A stretch of 64,000 bases of DNA from Smittia aterrima (lineage: Eukaryota > Arthropoda > Insecta > Diptera > Chironomidae), in NCBI GenBank assembly GCA_033063855.1, contig CP093829.1:8628243-8692242 (forward strand). Direction: 5' to 3'. Shown here piece by piece: positions 1 to 13,900 of this stretch; position 1 is the stretch's first letter, and each line of letters begins with the position of its first letter. The notes beneath the pieces are model-generated. The model saw nothing but the letters and a program-made list of their open reading frames with translations, was not told the origin of the DNA and searched no databases. The position numbers and the translations under genes were made by a program.

Positions 1-1858
1 GATGCTTCAAACGTCTCCCGCCCCCTCCAGCAATTCAAGCAGGAACTCGACAGTCCTGTAGAGTAGACGATAGAGAAGACAAAGTAAAGTTAAAGGGGAG
101 CGATGCATTGTTAAAGTTAAAATTTAATGAAAATTCAGAAATGAATAATAATTAGCCGTCGAATAATCTCGCCACACAAATTGCTTATTCAATATTTCAC
201 CCCGAGCTTTGTATTTTCACGAGAGAGAAGGAAAGAAAAAACCGCAGAAACAGAAAAAGTAGAAAAGGAAATGGAAACAGCAGAAAAATCAGTTAAGTCA
301 GGAGTGCGAATGGTTGGTAAAAAAGGAAAGAACTAGATGACAATAGAACAAACATTTAAACATTTACAACATTGTTATTTTTTCGGTTCGATCATTTATA
401 ATGAATACAAGGATGTTGCTTGTTTTCTTTCTTTCCTTTTCCTCCTCCTGCGAAGCTTCGAAGTTAGTTCATCCTTTCAACATTTTTTTCTCCTCTCTCG
501 CTCGTGGAGTTGACTTTTCGTCTTTTTTATTTGAAATTTTCCGTGAATCGCGTGTTTTTCTCGTCGAAAGAGATTTTCTCGAGAGCTCTGCCTCGCATGA
601 TGGCTGAAAAGAAACAAAACTCCAATGGAAAAATTCACGAAGTCGAAGCTTTGTTCGAAGAGTTTTTCCAGCGAAACGAGGATTGCGTCCTCGTTCGTCA
701 ATTCCGGGATGAAAAGAATGAAAAGCTTCGAGGAAAATCAAGACGAAGCAGGCTCCTTTTTTCCTCTGCATTCTCCGCATCCTCGACGTGCGAGTTTTCC
801 AGAAGGGCACAGCCCAACATCAGCCACACCCACAAAACAGTAATGAAATGACTGAAAAGTGTTTACATAATCCCCACCACGTTCGATGCGAGCGAGGAAA
901 TTGCATAGAGTCGAGCAGGAAGGCGGAGCCAAGTGACATCGAAAACTCTCCGATTGGCTCGAAGCGACGCTAATTCGAAAAATTATTTCCATCTCCTCCG
1001 ACAAAAAACTCGTTTTCTCCCCGCTTTCTGCCTCGTCTCGTTCTCTGTGTGACTTTTGCATGTTCGCTGTGGAAATAGTGGAATAGTTGGATTTTTTTCG
1101 TGGACGTGTGCGCATCATCGTTTTACACGCTGAATAGAAGCAACAAAATATTTTTCAATCTCGCTCAGTTCGGAGAAATTTTTTGTTGACGTGATTTTTC
1201 CGTATCGCAAGGAAAGGAAGAAAATTCAGTGAATTTCCCCCGGTGCGACTGTGTTAGTGAAGTCCTTTGGAAAGTTCCTCGCCGACGAACGTTTTCAGAG
1301 AAGAGAAAATTATGTGAAAATCGAGAATTGTTTGTCGAGCCTCGTAAATTTTATTTTCGTGGATAATTATTATTTGTTTTCGCGCTTTGTACTTTCCCCG
1401 AGAGTGTTGTCTCGCCTTTGACGTATCCTCGAACAGACAAAAAAAAAAGAAAAACTTCAATTGAACTCAAAATAGTTTTGTTTACATCGCGAGCGTGCAT
1501 TGCCAAATAAAAAATAAATAAATCGTGCAAAGAGATTGTGACAATTAGCGATGATGGTGTTCAAGAAGAACAGTCGAAAAAAATATGAATCCTGAGGTGG
1601 ACTCAAATGTGAATTGACAATCACGAAAGAAGAAAATTCAACCTGCTCAGTTTCCTCAAATGCCTAAAAATCCTCGACGGTTGTTAATTTTATTTGCTCA
1701 ATTGCAACACAAAATTTATGATTTGATTCTTTGATAGTGCAAAAGGAATTTTCCGAGAAAACGAAAAAAAAGGAAATCAATCAATCAAAAAAGTGCAAAG
1801 TAATTAATTAAGAAGATAATTTTTGTAATTAAAATTGAGAAAAATAACTTAGAAAGTT
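1..1858 (+). other. Upstream region and probable 5' leader of the Iroquois gene
   Basis: No protein gene is recognised here. Reading frames at about 401-1118 overlap on both strands and look like chance. The part from about 1130 to the ATG at 1859 is A-rich and reads like an insect 5' untranslated leader. It contains short upstream ORFs, for example 1551-1595 (14 codons plus stop) and 1660-1734 (24 codons plus stop). An arthropod-type initiator TCAGTT lies at 1165-1170. The transcription start is not determined and further non-coding exons may lie outside the window. Confidence 0.4.
1165..1170 (+). promoter_or_regulatory. Possible initiator element (TCAGTT)
   Basis: TCAGTT matches the arthropod initiator consensus and sits about 690 bases before the Iroquois start codon. 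No TATA box is seen 25-35 bases upstream. GACGTG at 1188-1193 resembles a downstream promoter element but is a few bases too close to the initiator. A six-base match alone is weak evidence. Confidence 0.15.
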
Positions 1859-1906
1859 ATGGCTTCGTATGCGCAGTTTGGTTATTCATATCCGACGGCT
1901 AGTCAG
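1859..1906 (+). CDS. Iroquois coding exon 1 (16 codons)
   Basis: ATG at 1859 opens [16 protein letters not shown] and ends phase 0 at CAG|GTACGT. The start was chosen because the peptide matches the Ara/Caup N-terminus and the frame joins exon 2 cleanly. The base context before the ATG (AAGTT) is not a strong Kozak match. Confidence 0.9.
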
Positions 1907-4900
1907 GTACGTGTCGATTGTTTTCTCTAATGATATGTTTACGATAAGACAACGTCGCTTGGGAAATTTGTGATTCAATGTTTACTATGGATTCCGGTCG
2001 ATGGTCTCGTGTCGCGATTAACTTCAATCAAACCGGATCGAAACAAACTTTAAAACTCTTCGATTTAATTTTTAGAATATTTTCCACTCAAAAACTCAAA
2101 AATCTGTTGTTGCTGTCAATACTTTTAAATCGATGCTGCGAGAAAAAAAAATTCATCTCTCCGCGCATGATACTCCGGTGGGGAAGTTCTTGTTTATTTT
2201 TTTTCTCGACTCCCTTCATTGAATTTCCCTTTCACGTGCTGTTTCTTTTTCTCTCTCGCCACGAGGCGAAGCGATGCTCGGGGGTGAAAGTAGTTGAAAA
2301 GTTTCTCTATTGACTTCGCAAGAAACTTTTCCTCAATTTCTAAGACGCTTCATTAAAAAGTTGTGAAGACAAATTGTTAAAAATTATAAAAGCGAAAGAA
2401 GTTTTCTTGTCGAACTTCCAACAGGTATGCTCGATACTCTTGCTTAACTCACAGCTTGTTCTTACACATGTTTTACCTTCCCGATTCGGACTTTGGGACA
2501 CATTTCGATGAAACTATAACTCGTGATAAATTAATGTTCGCATATTTTCCGCACAATGGTAAAATCAACGATATCGTTGCGTGGAATGCTCGATGTGATT
2601 CTTCCAATAAATTTTTTACGCATTTAATTAATCGCAGACTGTTGGTTAGTCGACTGGGAAACCGGATCGATGGCGATGAGGGAGAGAGAAGCAAAATATT
2701 AATATTCAGACTTCGTTTTGAATTCGCGTTGAAATTCAAAAGATTTTTTCTTAGGGGAACGATGAGAGAGAGAGAGAGCAAGCAATCAATGATCTCCAAT
2801 CTCTGGAAATTATTGAACGAACGCAGCAGCCTCATCATAAATTCATATTTCGCTGCCGAGTCTAATCAGCAAAAAACTTTTGATAAATCTTTTCGCATTC
2901 TCTTCAACGTTTGAAAGGGAAGACAATAAAAATACTTATCGACCATAAAGTTCGAAATATTCGAGGCATCGTTTCTTCGATTTGTATCTGTCGTGACGAA
3001 GCTTCTCTTCACTACTTCGAGAAATTACTTTTTCCCGCGATGCTTCGCACAAAATCATCATTAAAAGGATTTAAGAATAATAACAAGTCGAGAGAAAAAT
3101 ATCTTGCGAAGCCGAAATGTCAACAGCGACTTTAATGAACTCAGAAATTATGAAGCGCCTCGCGTAAAAAAAGTCAAACCATCGATCAAAGATGCAGTTC
3201 ACCAACGCAGTTGTCATAACATTTATTATTTCTTATTTTGCTGTTCCTATTCGATTTGACGAAAATGAAAACAAGCGAATAATTTTTTATTTTGTGCAAT
3301 CATAACTTCACTTTTTACAGATTGTGATCCGAACGACTATAAACGGCTTGAATAATTCATGGGATGAGGTTGATTGTCTTAATAATTCATTTTTTTATTC
3401 TTCGAGTTTAAAGAGCGCAGGCTGTTGCTCGTTCAACTTAGCGAACTGACGAATAACCTTAGCTTCCTGTGCGTATCTGACTTCGGATCATTTCTTTCAA
3501 AGAATTTAATAATTTTTCTTTCTTGCATTGTTACATTTAAGAAAAACATTGAGAGCTTATCAATCGAGAATCGTTCGCAAATATTTCAATTGTTAAACAA
3601 TGCAAAAGACGATGAAAGAATGTTAAAGCAATTTTCACATGTCTCACTCATAATTTTTATTATTTCATTCACTGCCAACTCTCGATATTCTTCCCATCCG
3701 CTGTAAATGGCATGACGCTACAAATAACGCGACCCAAAAGTGAATGAATGATAAGAGGAAACGACATCAAGATGAACGATCGAGAAGAAGAAATGATTCT
3801 TGATTTTTTATTTGAGTTACGAAGAGAAAGATTCGACCGTGCGAGTATAAAGCGAAATAGTCGTTTCGATAATAAATTTTCTCAGCATGAAATTTGATGA
3901 ATTAACATAATTGATATTTTATATTCGTCCCAAGAGAGAGAACTCGCGGTGACTTCTCGACAATCTCATATTGAGTTGTAAGGCATAAGTAGAAAATTCA
4001 TAAATTAATTTCTTTCGTTTATTATTTATTGAGTCCTCGGATGGAATTCTTAAAAACAAAACCGAGTCACAAGAAGTTTTGATTTATATCTCAATAAATA
4101 TCGCTGGCGTACACATGTTGGCTCAATATTTGAATATTCTCATTTGCTTGCGTGTCATTAAAGGCGCGAGAGCGACTAAAATCGATATCGAAGCACATTG
4201 TCGTTCTCTCGTTGCATGAAATTGCAAACGAAAAAATATTAAAATCTTAATCGTGAAATTGCTGAAAATATTTAAAGAAAAAAAAACGCGTAAACTGTCG
4301 CAATGATAAATTATTTTGCAGCTGATTTATTGTCTCGCTCTTTAGATATTTCGATACTTCATTCAGTGGCCAACATAGAGAAGCGTTTGTCGAGTTAGTT
4401 TTTCGTTTCTCGAATGAGAATGCGTAGGCATCAAGAATCTCGATAAACTGCTACGGAAATAGGCTCAAGAACTAATCAAAGATCTCTCTTCGTTCGTCTC
4501 TCTCTCTTGGCTTTCTAATCAAAAACAATTTGCCGCAGTCAATTTCCATTTCGATGAGCATTGAAACGTAAAAATAAATTGAAAAGTGTTAAAAAGCGTT
4601 GACACTTCTCAATAAAGTTTCATCTGGTCAAACTCTTTCAAGTCTATTTAGCTCTGAACCTTTCGTTTCGTTATTGACTCATTGGGTTGTTGAAAATGAA
4701 ATTATGTAAATGATTGCTTGGTCGCCTCGGCCTGTGGTGAAGTGGAGGAAAGATACAAAATTAAATATTTATTCTCGAGATTTGTGTGTCGATGGACTTT
4801 TGATGATTTGTAGATACAAAGTCGATCGGGTCTTGGGGTTGCTTCAAACAAACGGATGAACGACGAAGAATAAATGGGCGATCGCTGCGATAAAGATAAA

Positions 4901-7900
4901 GAAGTTTTCGAAAGAATCTAATAAGATCACATAATGGTTGTAGCTGGAGATAAATTCTAAGGTCGAGCGGATCGAATTTCAAGCGACGAGAGACGATGGA
5001 TGTCAGATAATTAAATTCAATTTTATGCCGCGCATTCTGCCGGCTTAGAGTGGGGAATATTTTAACACTTTCCTGCTCATGTTCGCAGCGAGAACTTTGC
5101 TAAGTTCAAAAATTAGAATTTCATTAACTAAAGCGGTTTCAAAACTTTATTTCTCTCTCTCCTTCATCTGAGTTTAACGACGTCGAGCGAGCGAGAACAA
5201 AAAGCACGCAGTGACAATAATTATTAATTTCATCGTTTACAACGAAACAGCATCGCAAATTCAAAGAGTTCGAGAAACAAAGGAGAGAACTCAAGCAAAA
5301 ACAAACAAACACGAACAATAAAATCGTCTTTCATCATAAAATTTATGACTGGAAAATTATGCTTCGCTTTTTGCTATTTCAGAGTTTTGCATGAGAAGAG
5401 TTTAACGATAGTTTGGATGCAGAACTCATTTTTTGTTTTTCGGAGGTTTTGCTAATTAATTTTTAAATGTTTATAGCTTTCTCTCTCCTCGTTTTGAGAT
5501 ATGAGATGTAATCGTCGAGTTTAAAGATGTTTTTATGGCAAATACTTTTACAGTGAACGCGCTGCTCAAAGACATTTTCGTTTCGTTTCATGTCGAAACA
5601 TCATTTTTATCATCGTGCAATCGAAAGGCAATAAATAACGAACCAGAACTTTGTGTTGCGTTCGTCGTTATCTCGAGAAATTGTCTGCTCCTGCCATCAT
5701 TCGGATCTGAAGCATGCAGTAATTGATATCATTCACTCAGGTGGTTTAATTAATTGGCTTTTATACTCTTCAGCTCGTCCCTCCCCGAAAACTGAATGGA
5801 CGAGAGAGATTCAACCTGCGGATTTTATCGGATAGCGAAATAAAAAAAAGAATAAATAAATCTGTCGATATCGTTCGCAAACACAGAGAGCGAGAGTTGG
5901 AGAAGAACTCACATAAATCTAAATTTTATTATTTGTTGTACCACAAATTAATTCTCCTCTTCGACTTTGTTTCCCAAATATTTGTACATCCACTTAAAAT
6001 GAAATTGTAATGTGATTGAAAATGAGAGATAGACTTGCTCGCTTTTTTATTTATTGTTGATTAATGGTCTTTTTGGCTCGCTGTTGGTTCTATCGAGCAA
6101 TCGCGCGCCTGTCTTTCCCTCCAGATGGGGATTACGTGTGTCCATGAATGAAATTTTTCAACCTCTTCTTGCGCTCTTCACTTCTTTCATTGATTCGAAA
6201 AGCTTTTCAATTAAATTTCACTTGATTAATTGATGGGCTTTGCTGGTTACGAGCGACGGGAGGCTTCACTGTGTCAGTCGGTGTTTCAACATTTAATTAA
6301 ACAACGCGAAATAAAAATCGATTAAGTGTTGATTTACTCGAAGAGATCCACAAATAAATATTTGGCTCGTTGATCAAATATAATAATTGAAAAATAATTA
6401 TTTGAATTCATAAAAGTCTCATCTCAAACTCGAAACGTGAGTGAGAAGGAAAACAAATAATCGATTGATTCGTCGAGTGTTTGATTATGAAATTTTTCGA
6501 AAATGTTTGCACACGATGTTGACCAGAAATAGAAAATCGTCTCGGCTCTTTACGTTAAATGACAGACTTCGCTGCGCTTCTCTTCCCTCGCGAACCATTT
6601 TAATATTTAATGAATTTTCAACTTCATTACACTTTCATCATGGCAGTGAGAGCGACCATCGACGATGGCAATCAAGTTTTGCGCTGTCCCGTTCCTTCTC
6701 GACAATGTAATTTGATATCTTCATGATGGATTTTTTTTAAACTTCGCGTTGCATTTTTAAAACGCGACTGAGGAAGAAGGAAAGGAAATAAAGTGCATTC
6801 CAATCAAGAAATCTAAGGAAACAGTTCCTTTGTTGACGTTCGCGGTCTCTTTCTGATAACAGGGCCAGGTTTAAATATAAATAAATTAATTTACTCTTGA
6901 CCAGGAGAGGACGGAGAGGAATTTAATTAAAATGGCAAATGGAATCGATTTCATCCTTCGGATGATTAAATTCATTTGAATTCTCTAATCCCTTTCCATC
7001 CCCAAAATTAACCGAATCGAAATTAATATCAATTAAGCGATCGCAACGTCTTTCCTTGTTCCAAGTAACTCGCCTACCCCTCCATCAGTTTTAATGATTC
7101 GACGACCAACAAAAAACATCTTTTAATTCACCTTTTTTTCCTTTTAATTGAAGAATTTCTTCGTCTTTGGGTTGTGTTGTCTTGAGAGTCTTTGAGAGGC
7201 CAGAAAAAGTTATTTACATAAATCCATTAGAGTCGTCGTTTTGGGGATGAGCGGAGGAAATTTTAATTATTTTCGTCATCGCTAGGGAAAAGTTTTTTAA
7301 GGAGAGAGAAAGGAAGGAAGGCTAGGATGACTTAATGGGTCATAAAATATAAATTTCGAGTTCATTTGAGTAGATACCTTCGAGTTGCTTAACCTACCGA
7401 GGATAAAGTTTCTGAAGCACTGCAACTATCTTCACTTCAGTCTCTTGCAAATAATGTAATCAATTTCTGCGTGTTTGAGCAATTACTTGAGATGGTAAAA
7501 TCGATTTCTGCGCCTCGCTAAAAACTCAGGGGAATCGCTTGGGTATGTTTGCCTAATTGAAACTCAAATTAATGGGGATTGAAATGAGAATTGGTTTCTT
7601 CTGTGGCGATGTTGAAATAATTAGAAAATCATTAATGGAATTTCGCCTCTAAAGTCTTCTTTTCTCCGATTGAATAAATTAATTGTTTGGGCTTCGGCTT
7701 TTGGGGTTTCAGTGGTAATGAACGTCTCTTCAACAATCTTATCTTCGGAGGCAGCGAGAATTTACATTTTTCTCTTATTTTCGGAATCTAAAAATCACTG
7801 AGCCCTTTGCTGGAATTTAACACGAACTCCCAAGTCGCTCTCGAGTCATTTCCTTTCATCGAGAGATTGCTGCTTTGTTGATTCTAAATTATCTTTAGAT

Positions 7901-10900
7901 TTCTTATTTATTCGAGGTGATGTAGAAACCGCCGAGTGTTGAAATCGCTTTTAATTTTCCTCTCGACTCTTCAGTCGTCCACATCGAAAATTTATTGCCG
8001 ATTTCTTTCCGCAGCAATTTCTTTCGATTCGTTATTGTTTAACGTTCGTAATCACGTGCGAGGTAAATTTAAATCATTCGATGAATTGGAAGCAAAGCAA
8101 TCTCAAGAGGAAACGAGGAAGAAGCCCAAAATTGGAGCATTATTGAAGCTTCAATCTCAAGTTAATTAAACAATTACCGATTGATTTTCCGCGAAGCTTC
8201 AAACTTCTAGGGAAACTGATTGTTAATTGAGTCTTCATTGGGAATTGAATTTTAATTTTGGCGCGCTCACCTGACCTTCTAAGTTGAAATTCCAGTTTTG
8301 TTGTTCCCTCTCAACTTTTCGCAACCGTCGGCGAGCGAGCGTCCACTCATGACTTGATGAACGATTTATTTTCCATCATAAGCCGGCAGCTTTCAAACAC
8401 TTTCGCGCTTAGGACTTTAAATTTATGTCACAAATTAGTTTCGTGTTGTATCGCTGGGCTTACGAGCGAGCGAGACCTCGAAAAATTATTCATGAATTTT
8501 TAATTAGTCGAATCAAAAATTCCAGAATTACTTTCCATATCTCGACGAAGAAATCTTTAAACGGAAGAAAGAAAAAAAAACACAACACAACAGAGAACAT
8601 TTCGCTCGGAGGGCTTTCGATATCAAGTTGGGGTTGGTTGCGAAGACAATGTTTGTCGCTTAAGTCTCAGTACACATGCAAGACTCATTTATATAATAAA
8701 GTCGCCGTTTACAAGCATTAAAATAATTTCGGGCTCCTTCAACGGTAGGCAAGCAACAGCAAGAGCAGACAATCAGATCAAAATCTCTTTCATCTCCTCA
8801 TTATTTATAACAACAGAAAAATTTGTAAAGCTTCTCATTTCGTCTTTTTCGCTTTCTTGTCTTCATCGTTGCCCAGAGAGTTCTTCTCGAAGACGAAGAC
8901 CAGCTCGACCAGCGCGATCAGCCAACCGCAACAATGCTGCGAAGAAGAAGGAATCTCCGTTCAATCTCCTCACGAGAGACGGGGCGAGATTAAATCAATA
9001 ATAATTTTATTACGAAAAAAAAAGAAAATGTTTTGCATATGAAGAGACTTAAATGCAATATTTATTAATAATAATACACAATGCCAGCTCGTAAAGCTAC
9101 TCGACTTTAATGCTTCATTATTCTCATGAAGCGGGCACAATGAAACGTTCAGCAGAATTGTGATTATGATTAAGTGAAAATTTGATATGCAAATTACGCT
9201 TGAGCGAGTCGTCGGAGAGTTCTCGACTCCGGTGATATTTCAACACGCCGCTCGCTTTAGACTATCGCTCTGTCTAATAGCCTCCGTCGTTTAGAATATT
9301 TCACTGCTATCACTTAACAGACGATTTTCGTGTCGAAGAAAGTCTTATCAAACACTAAATGGCCTTGGATGTTAAAGCCTCGGAACTAGAAAATATTTAA
9401 ATTACCATTAAAGCTGTTAGCTCATCTCATTAGAGTGAGAGGAAGGGTTAAGCTGATTAATTCCCATCAAATCCCATTAACTTCAACAGCACTTCTTCTA
9501 ATCCTAAGCAAAGCTCATTACGAAATCAGATATTGATTGCTGAGCCGGGACTTGGTCATTAGTTAACTTGGAAGGGTTGAAAGTAATCGAATTTTAATAA
9601 ATAAATTAATGTTTGTCTGTCTACTTGCGCATAATTGTCACCAACTGATTATAAAATCATTTATTTGTCGTAAAAGAAATTGGAAAGTTAATTTTTGTTC
9701 TCTTATCTTTTTAACAGCTTCTCGTTGGACAAACGGCAACAACTGCTCCGACGACAACGTCCACAAGTGCCCAGTCGCCTCTCTCGGAGACTAATCCACC
9801 TTCGCTGAGTCCAAACGGAGGAACCCAACCGGGAGCTCTAAGCCCCGGAGCACTCTCTCAATCATCTCAAAACGCTGTCACGACAGCAGCATCGCTTAGC
9901 AATGGAGTGGTTGTCAACGGTGGTGCAACCAACACGACATCGACTTGCTGCGAGAATGGACGACCCATTATGACTGATCCTGTATCAGGACAAACGGTTT
10001 GCTCATGTCAATACGACTCAGCTCGTCTGGCTCTTTCCGGCTATTCTCGACTGCCCAGTGCGAGCGTCTACGGCACGCCATATCCATCATCAGACCAAAA
10101 CCCTTATCCCAGCATTGGCGTAGATAGCTCAGCATTTTATTCACCTCTTGTAAGTATTTCTTCTTTTGAATTGAATTGAATGGTCGACGAGAAATGCGTA
10201 AGAAGGCGCCTCGATAAAGTCACACACAAAAACATTGCTCTCTGCCTCATTAATAGTGCCATTGCACAAAAACTACAAGCAGCAAAGCCCATGAGGGAAT
10301 ATAATGAGCATTTAATGTTTACGAGAGAATGGAAAGAAGAAGACGAAGATTTTCTTTCCTTGGAATTTCTTTTAGACGACAAGTTCTTGGACGCCAAGAG
10401 AGAGAAGAATGAAGTCTCATCCTGAGGCCTATTTGCCATTCAGAGCGATTCAAGCTCATCATTTTCCGAATGATGATTTTTCTTTCTTTTTTTAACTCCA
10501 TCATCTCAATTTCGAACATGATACGACACCAGCTCTCGTCTTCATCTCTCAATTCTTTTAATGCAATTTAACCAAAACACTGTAACACGTTATGAATACA
10601 AAATAAGCCTGTTGTTATCCTTCGAGTCACTTTCTGGCTAGCGAACGAGAGAGAGAAGATAGAAAAAATATAAAAAAAATATCTCGCTGCATAAATATGA
10701 ATGGAGCTTGGAGCATGCAGAAAATGAAGATTTTTTTTCTGTTGTCGCTCATTTCGAGATTGTGTGTTACGGGAATATGGTGACGACAATAAGTGACTTG
10801 CTTTGCATGGACAATTTCACGAAAATTACAGAGTTGGTGCGCAGCAGCGTCTCATGCGAGTCAGGCGTGGAGATTATTAGACGAAGCACCAATAAAACTT

Positions 10901-13900
10901 GTCGTTTCGCTTCGAGTAAAGCCACACAAGTTCCAACCCAAAAGACAGGTAGAAATTAAGTCGCTGCGGATCGATGGAAACTTTTTTATATTTTCACGAT
11001 TGTCACGTTGAAGAATAAGAAGCAAATTTTTGTGGGGCCTGTCAAAAAAAAAACTTAGTCAGCGAAAATAATCCGCGAGCAAGAGAAAGCAGCAAAGCAA
11101 ATCTTGTTAGGTTGTGCAATGAAACCTCCGTAAAGCAAAAATCAATAAATGTACTAGTAACATAAACACAAGCATTAAACTCTTCAAACCATAACACGAA
11201 CGAACTTCTTTTTATAACCGAGCGAACATGAAGAGTTTTATCAAGTGAAGCCAACGATCGAGATCACCCGAAAAAAAAGAGAGAACACAAGCCGTTAAGA
11301 AATTTATTTGCATCATTATTTTATTAAACCATTAAGCGAAACACTTTCGACGCTCATTCACAAGTAAAGTTCTTTCATCTCAGACCATTCTTGAAATCGG
11401 ATACATTTGATGACAAGCTCTAAAACTGTTTTTAACGATGCTCTGCTTTCGTTCGGTGTCGCGTTTTTATTTTATTTTTTACGTTCTTGTCCGCTTCGAC
11501 TTAACATCGTTCGACTCTCAATAACAAAGCAAGTTGTGAAAATTTATGAAATGGAAAAGCGGTTTTGTAGATTTATGTTTCGCGGTGACAATTTGAAGAT
11601 AATTACTTGGCAATTGGATTTGAGCTAAGACGTGTTACTAGAAATTATAAAAATAAGTCAATGCGATAACAAGGAACAAGAAGTTTTATTGCTTCGCTTT
11701 GATTTAGAATTCAACTCCGAAAGGATAGTGAGAATGTTTGATGTCAGTTTCCATGAGGAAGAAGCGACCGTTGACGTTGAATGCTTCGATTGCTGATAAG
11801 TCTTCAGAGCTCAGCTCGAAGTTAAAAACATCAAAGTTGCTTGCAATGCGATCTTTGTTGACTGATTTCGGAATCACGACGTTGCCGACTTGAACTTGAT
11901 AACGAATCAGAATCTGAGCTGGCGTCTTGTTGTACTTCTGAGCGATTGATTGAAGTCTTGGCTCTTCAAGTAACTGAGAGTCTCCTGCTTGAGCCCAGGG
12001 ACGATGAGGTGAACCAAGTGGAGAGTAAGAAGTCACGTGAATCTTCTTCGAATGACAATGAGCAATCAATTTCTTCTGAGTCAAGTAAGGATGGCACTCA
12101 AATTGATTCATGACTGGCTTGATTCGAGCAGCAGCAAAAACTCGATCGATTTGCCTAAATAAAAGTTGAAAATAAAAGTTTTTATTTAAAAAAGAAATTA
12201 TTACTTCGAGTTGAAGTTTGAAACTCCAATGGATTTAACAAGTCCAGCGTCGACCAACTTCTCCATCTCCTTCCACGTCTCAACATAATCGATATCTGAG
12301 AAAATCATCTCATTCTTATCATTCTGAGGGAACAAATTGTCGCCAGATTCTTTCCATCCCATCGGCCAATGAATCAAATACAAATCCAAGTATTCGAGTT
12401 TTAAATTCTTCAGTGACTTTTCAAGAGCAGCTTTGACATGCTTTGGATCGTGAAAAGTGTTCCATAACTTGGACGTGATAAATAATTCCTCGCGTTTGAC
12501 AGTTCCCGAAGCGATCTTTGCGTTGATTGCAGCTCCAACTTCATTCTCGTTGCCGTAGACGTAAGCGCAATCTAAAGAAGGAAGTCAATGAGATAACGAA
12601 AATATTTTAAACTGAAAAACGTTCACCAATGTGACGGTAGCCGATGTCGATTGCATCCTTAACTGCTTGCTCGACTTGACCGCGTGGAGACTTAAAAGTA
12701 AATGAGACAAATAAATTAATCAATTCGAATTACAAGACAAGAGTCGTGAACTCACTTGCCATGTTCCCAAGCCGATTATTGGAATTGTCTTTCCGTTATT
12801 CAATGTGACTTGAGGGACTGTTGGTGACTCAATTGAGAATCTTTGCTTAAAACTTAGAAATTTTTGTGAAAGTCGAGCGAGCTGAGCCTTCATCTTGCTG
12901 AAAATTTTGTAAAACTCTGAAATGATTGCTTTGATTTAAAAAAAGATTTTTTTCCTTCTCGTTTAACTGTAAAAAAAAGTTGTAAACAAGACAAAGGTGT
13001 CGAGCTGTCAATAGAAGCGATTTAATCGAAATAAAAAGTTGCTTCAAACAAAAACATTTGATTCCCGTGGAAAGTGTCGTCTAGCTTTCGTCTTTTTCAT
13101 GGTTCAAAGTAGCCGTCAAGCGACCCACACAAAAAACTATGAAGATCACAATCAAAATAGTTTTCGTTTTGAGATGGAAAGTCGGGCAGAGAATAATTGT
13201 AAGCCCTCACAGAATAGATTTTCATAAATTAAATTTATCATTCAACATAAAATAATTATACAAAACGCTGATTAAAATATAAGCTCAGAAGCGAGTGTAG
13301 TTCGGTCGCATATGGCACTTGAAATATGAACGCAGTGGAAAGGCAAACCTGCCGATAAATTTCGAGCAAGAGAAGGAGGCAGAAGCCATGAAATATTGTT
13401 AATAAAATGCTTGACTCATTCGCTCCGCTTTATTATTAAAACTTTCCAATCAAACAACAACCAAACAAATTATTTTGTATGTTAATCCAATTGACGATAA
13501 CAAAGGAGCGAGAGAGAGAGAGACGTGTTTTGAAACTGTAACATGATACGACGACGACGATTGGAAAGGGTTTCTTTTCCTTCTTGAGTTTGGGGAATTA
13601 TGACTTTGTTGTTTTGTTGGAGCTTGAGCTCTTTGGGTCACGTTGAACATGCCAAATAGTAAGGATTCGGGCGTTGGGGGAATTTCGCTTCAAAGCTAGA
13701 AATAATCGTCTAGACTTAATTGTTCGAGAGAAATCTGGTGAGCGAAGGAGACGAAGACTGGAGCAAAAAGGAAAACGAAAGACGCTTCGGTATTGCTGCA
13801 ATTTGTTGTGTCATTAAAGATTCGATTTCTGCACGAGGAATTTAAATTCTAATTGTTTTACTTAAGCAAGACTAAGAGAGAGAGAGAGAAAGAGAGAGAT

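Noticed and set aside
2456..2914. 152-codon open frame in Iroquois intron 1
   Set aside because: No similarity recognised and a 121-codon frame runs opposite to it; not supported as a gene.
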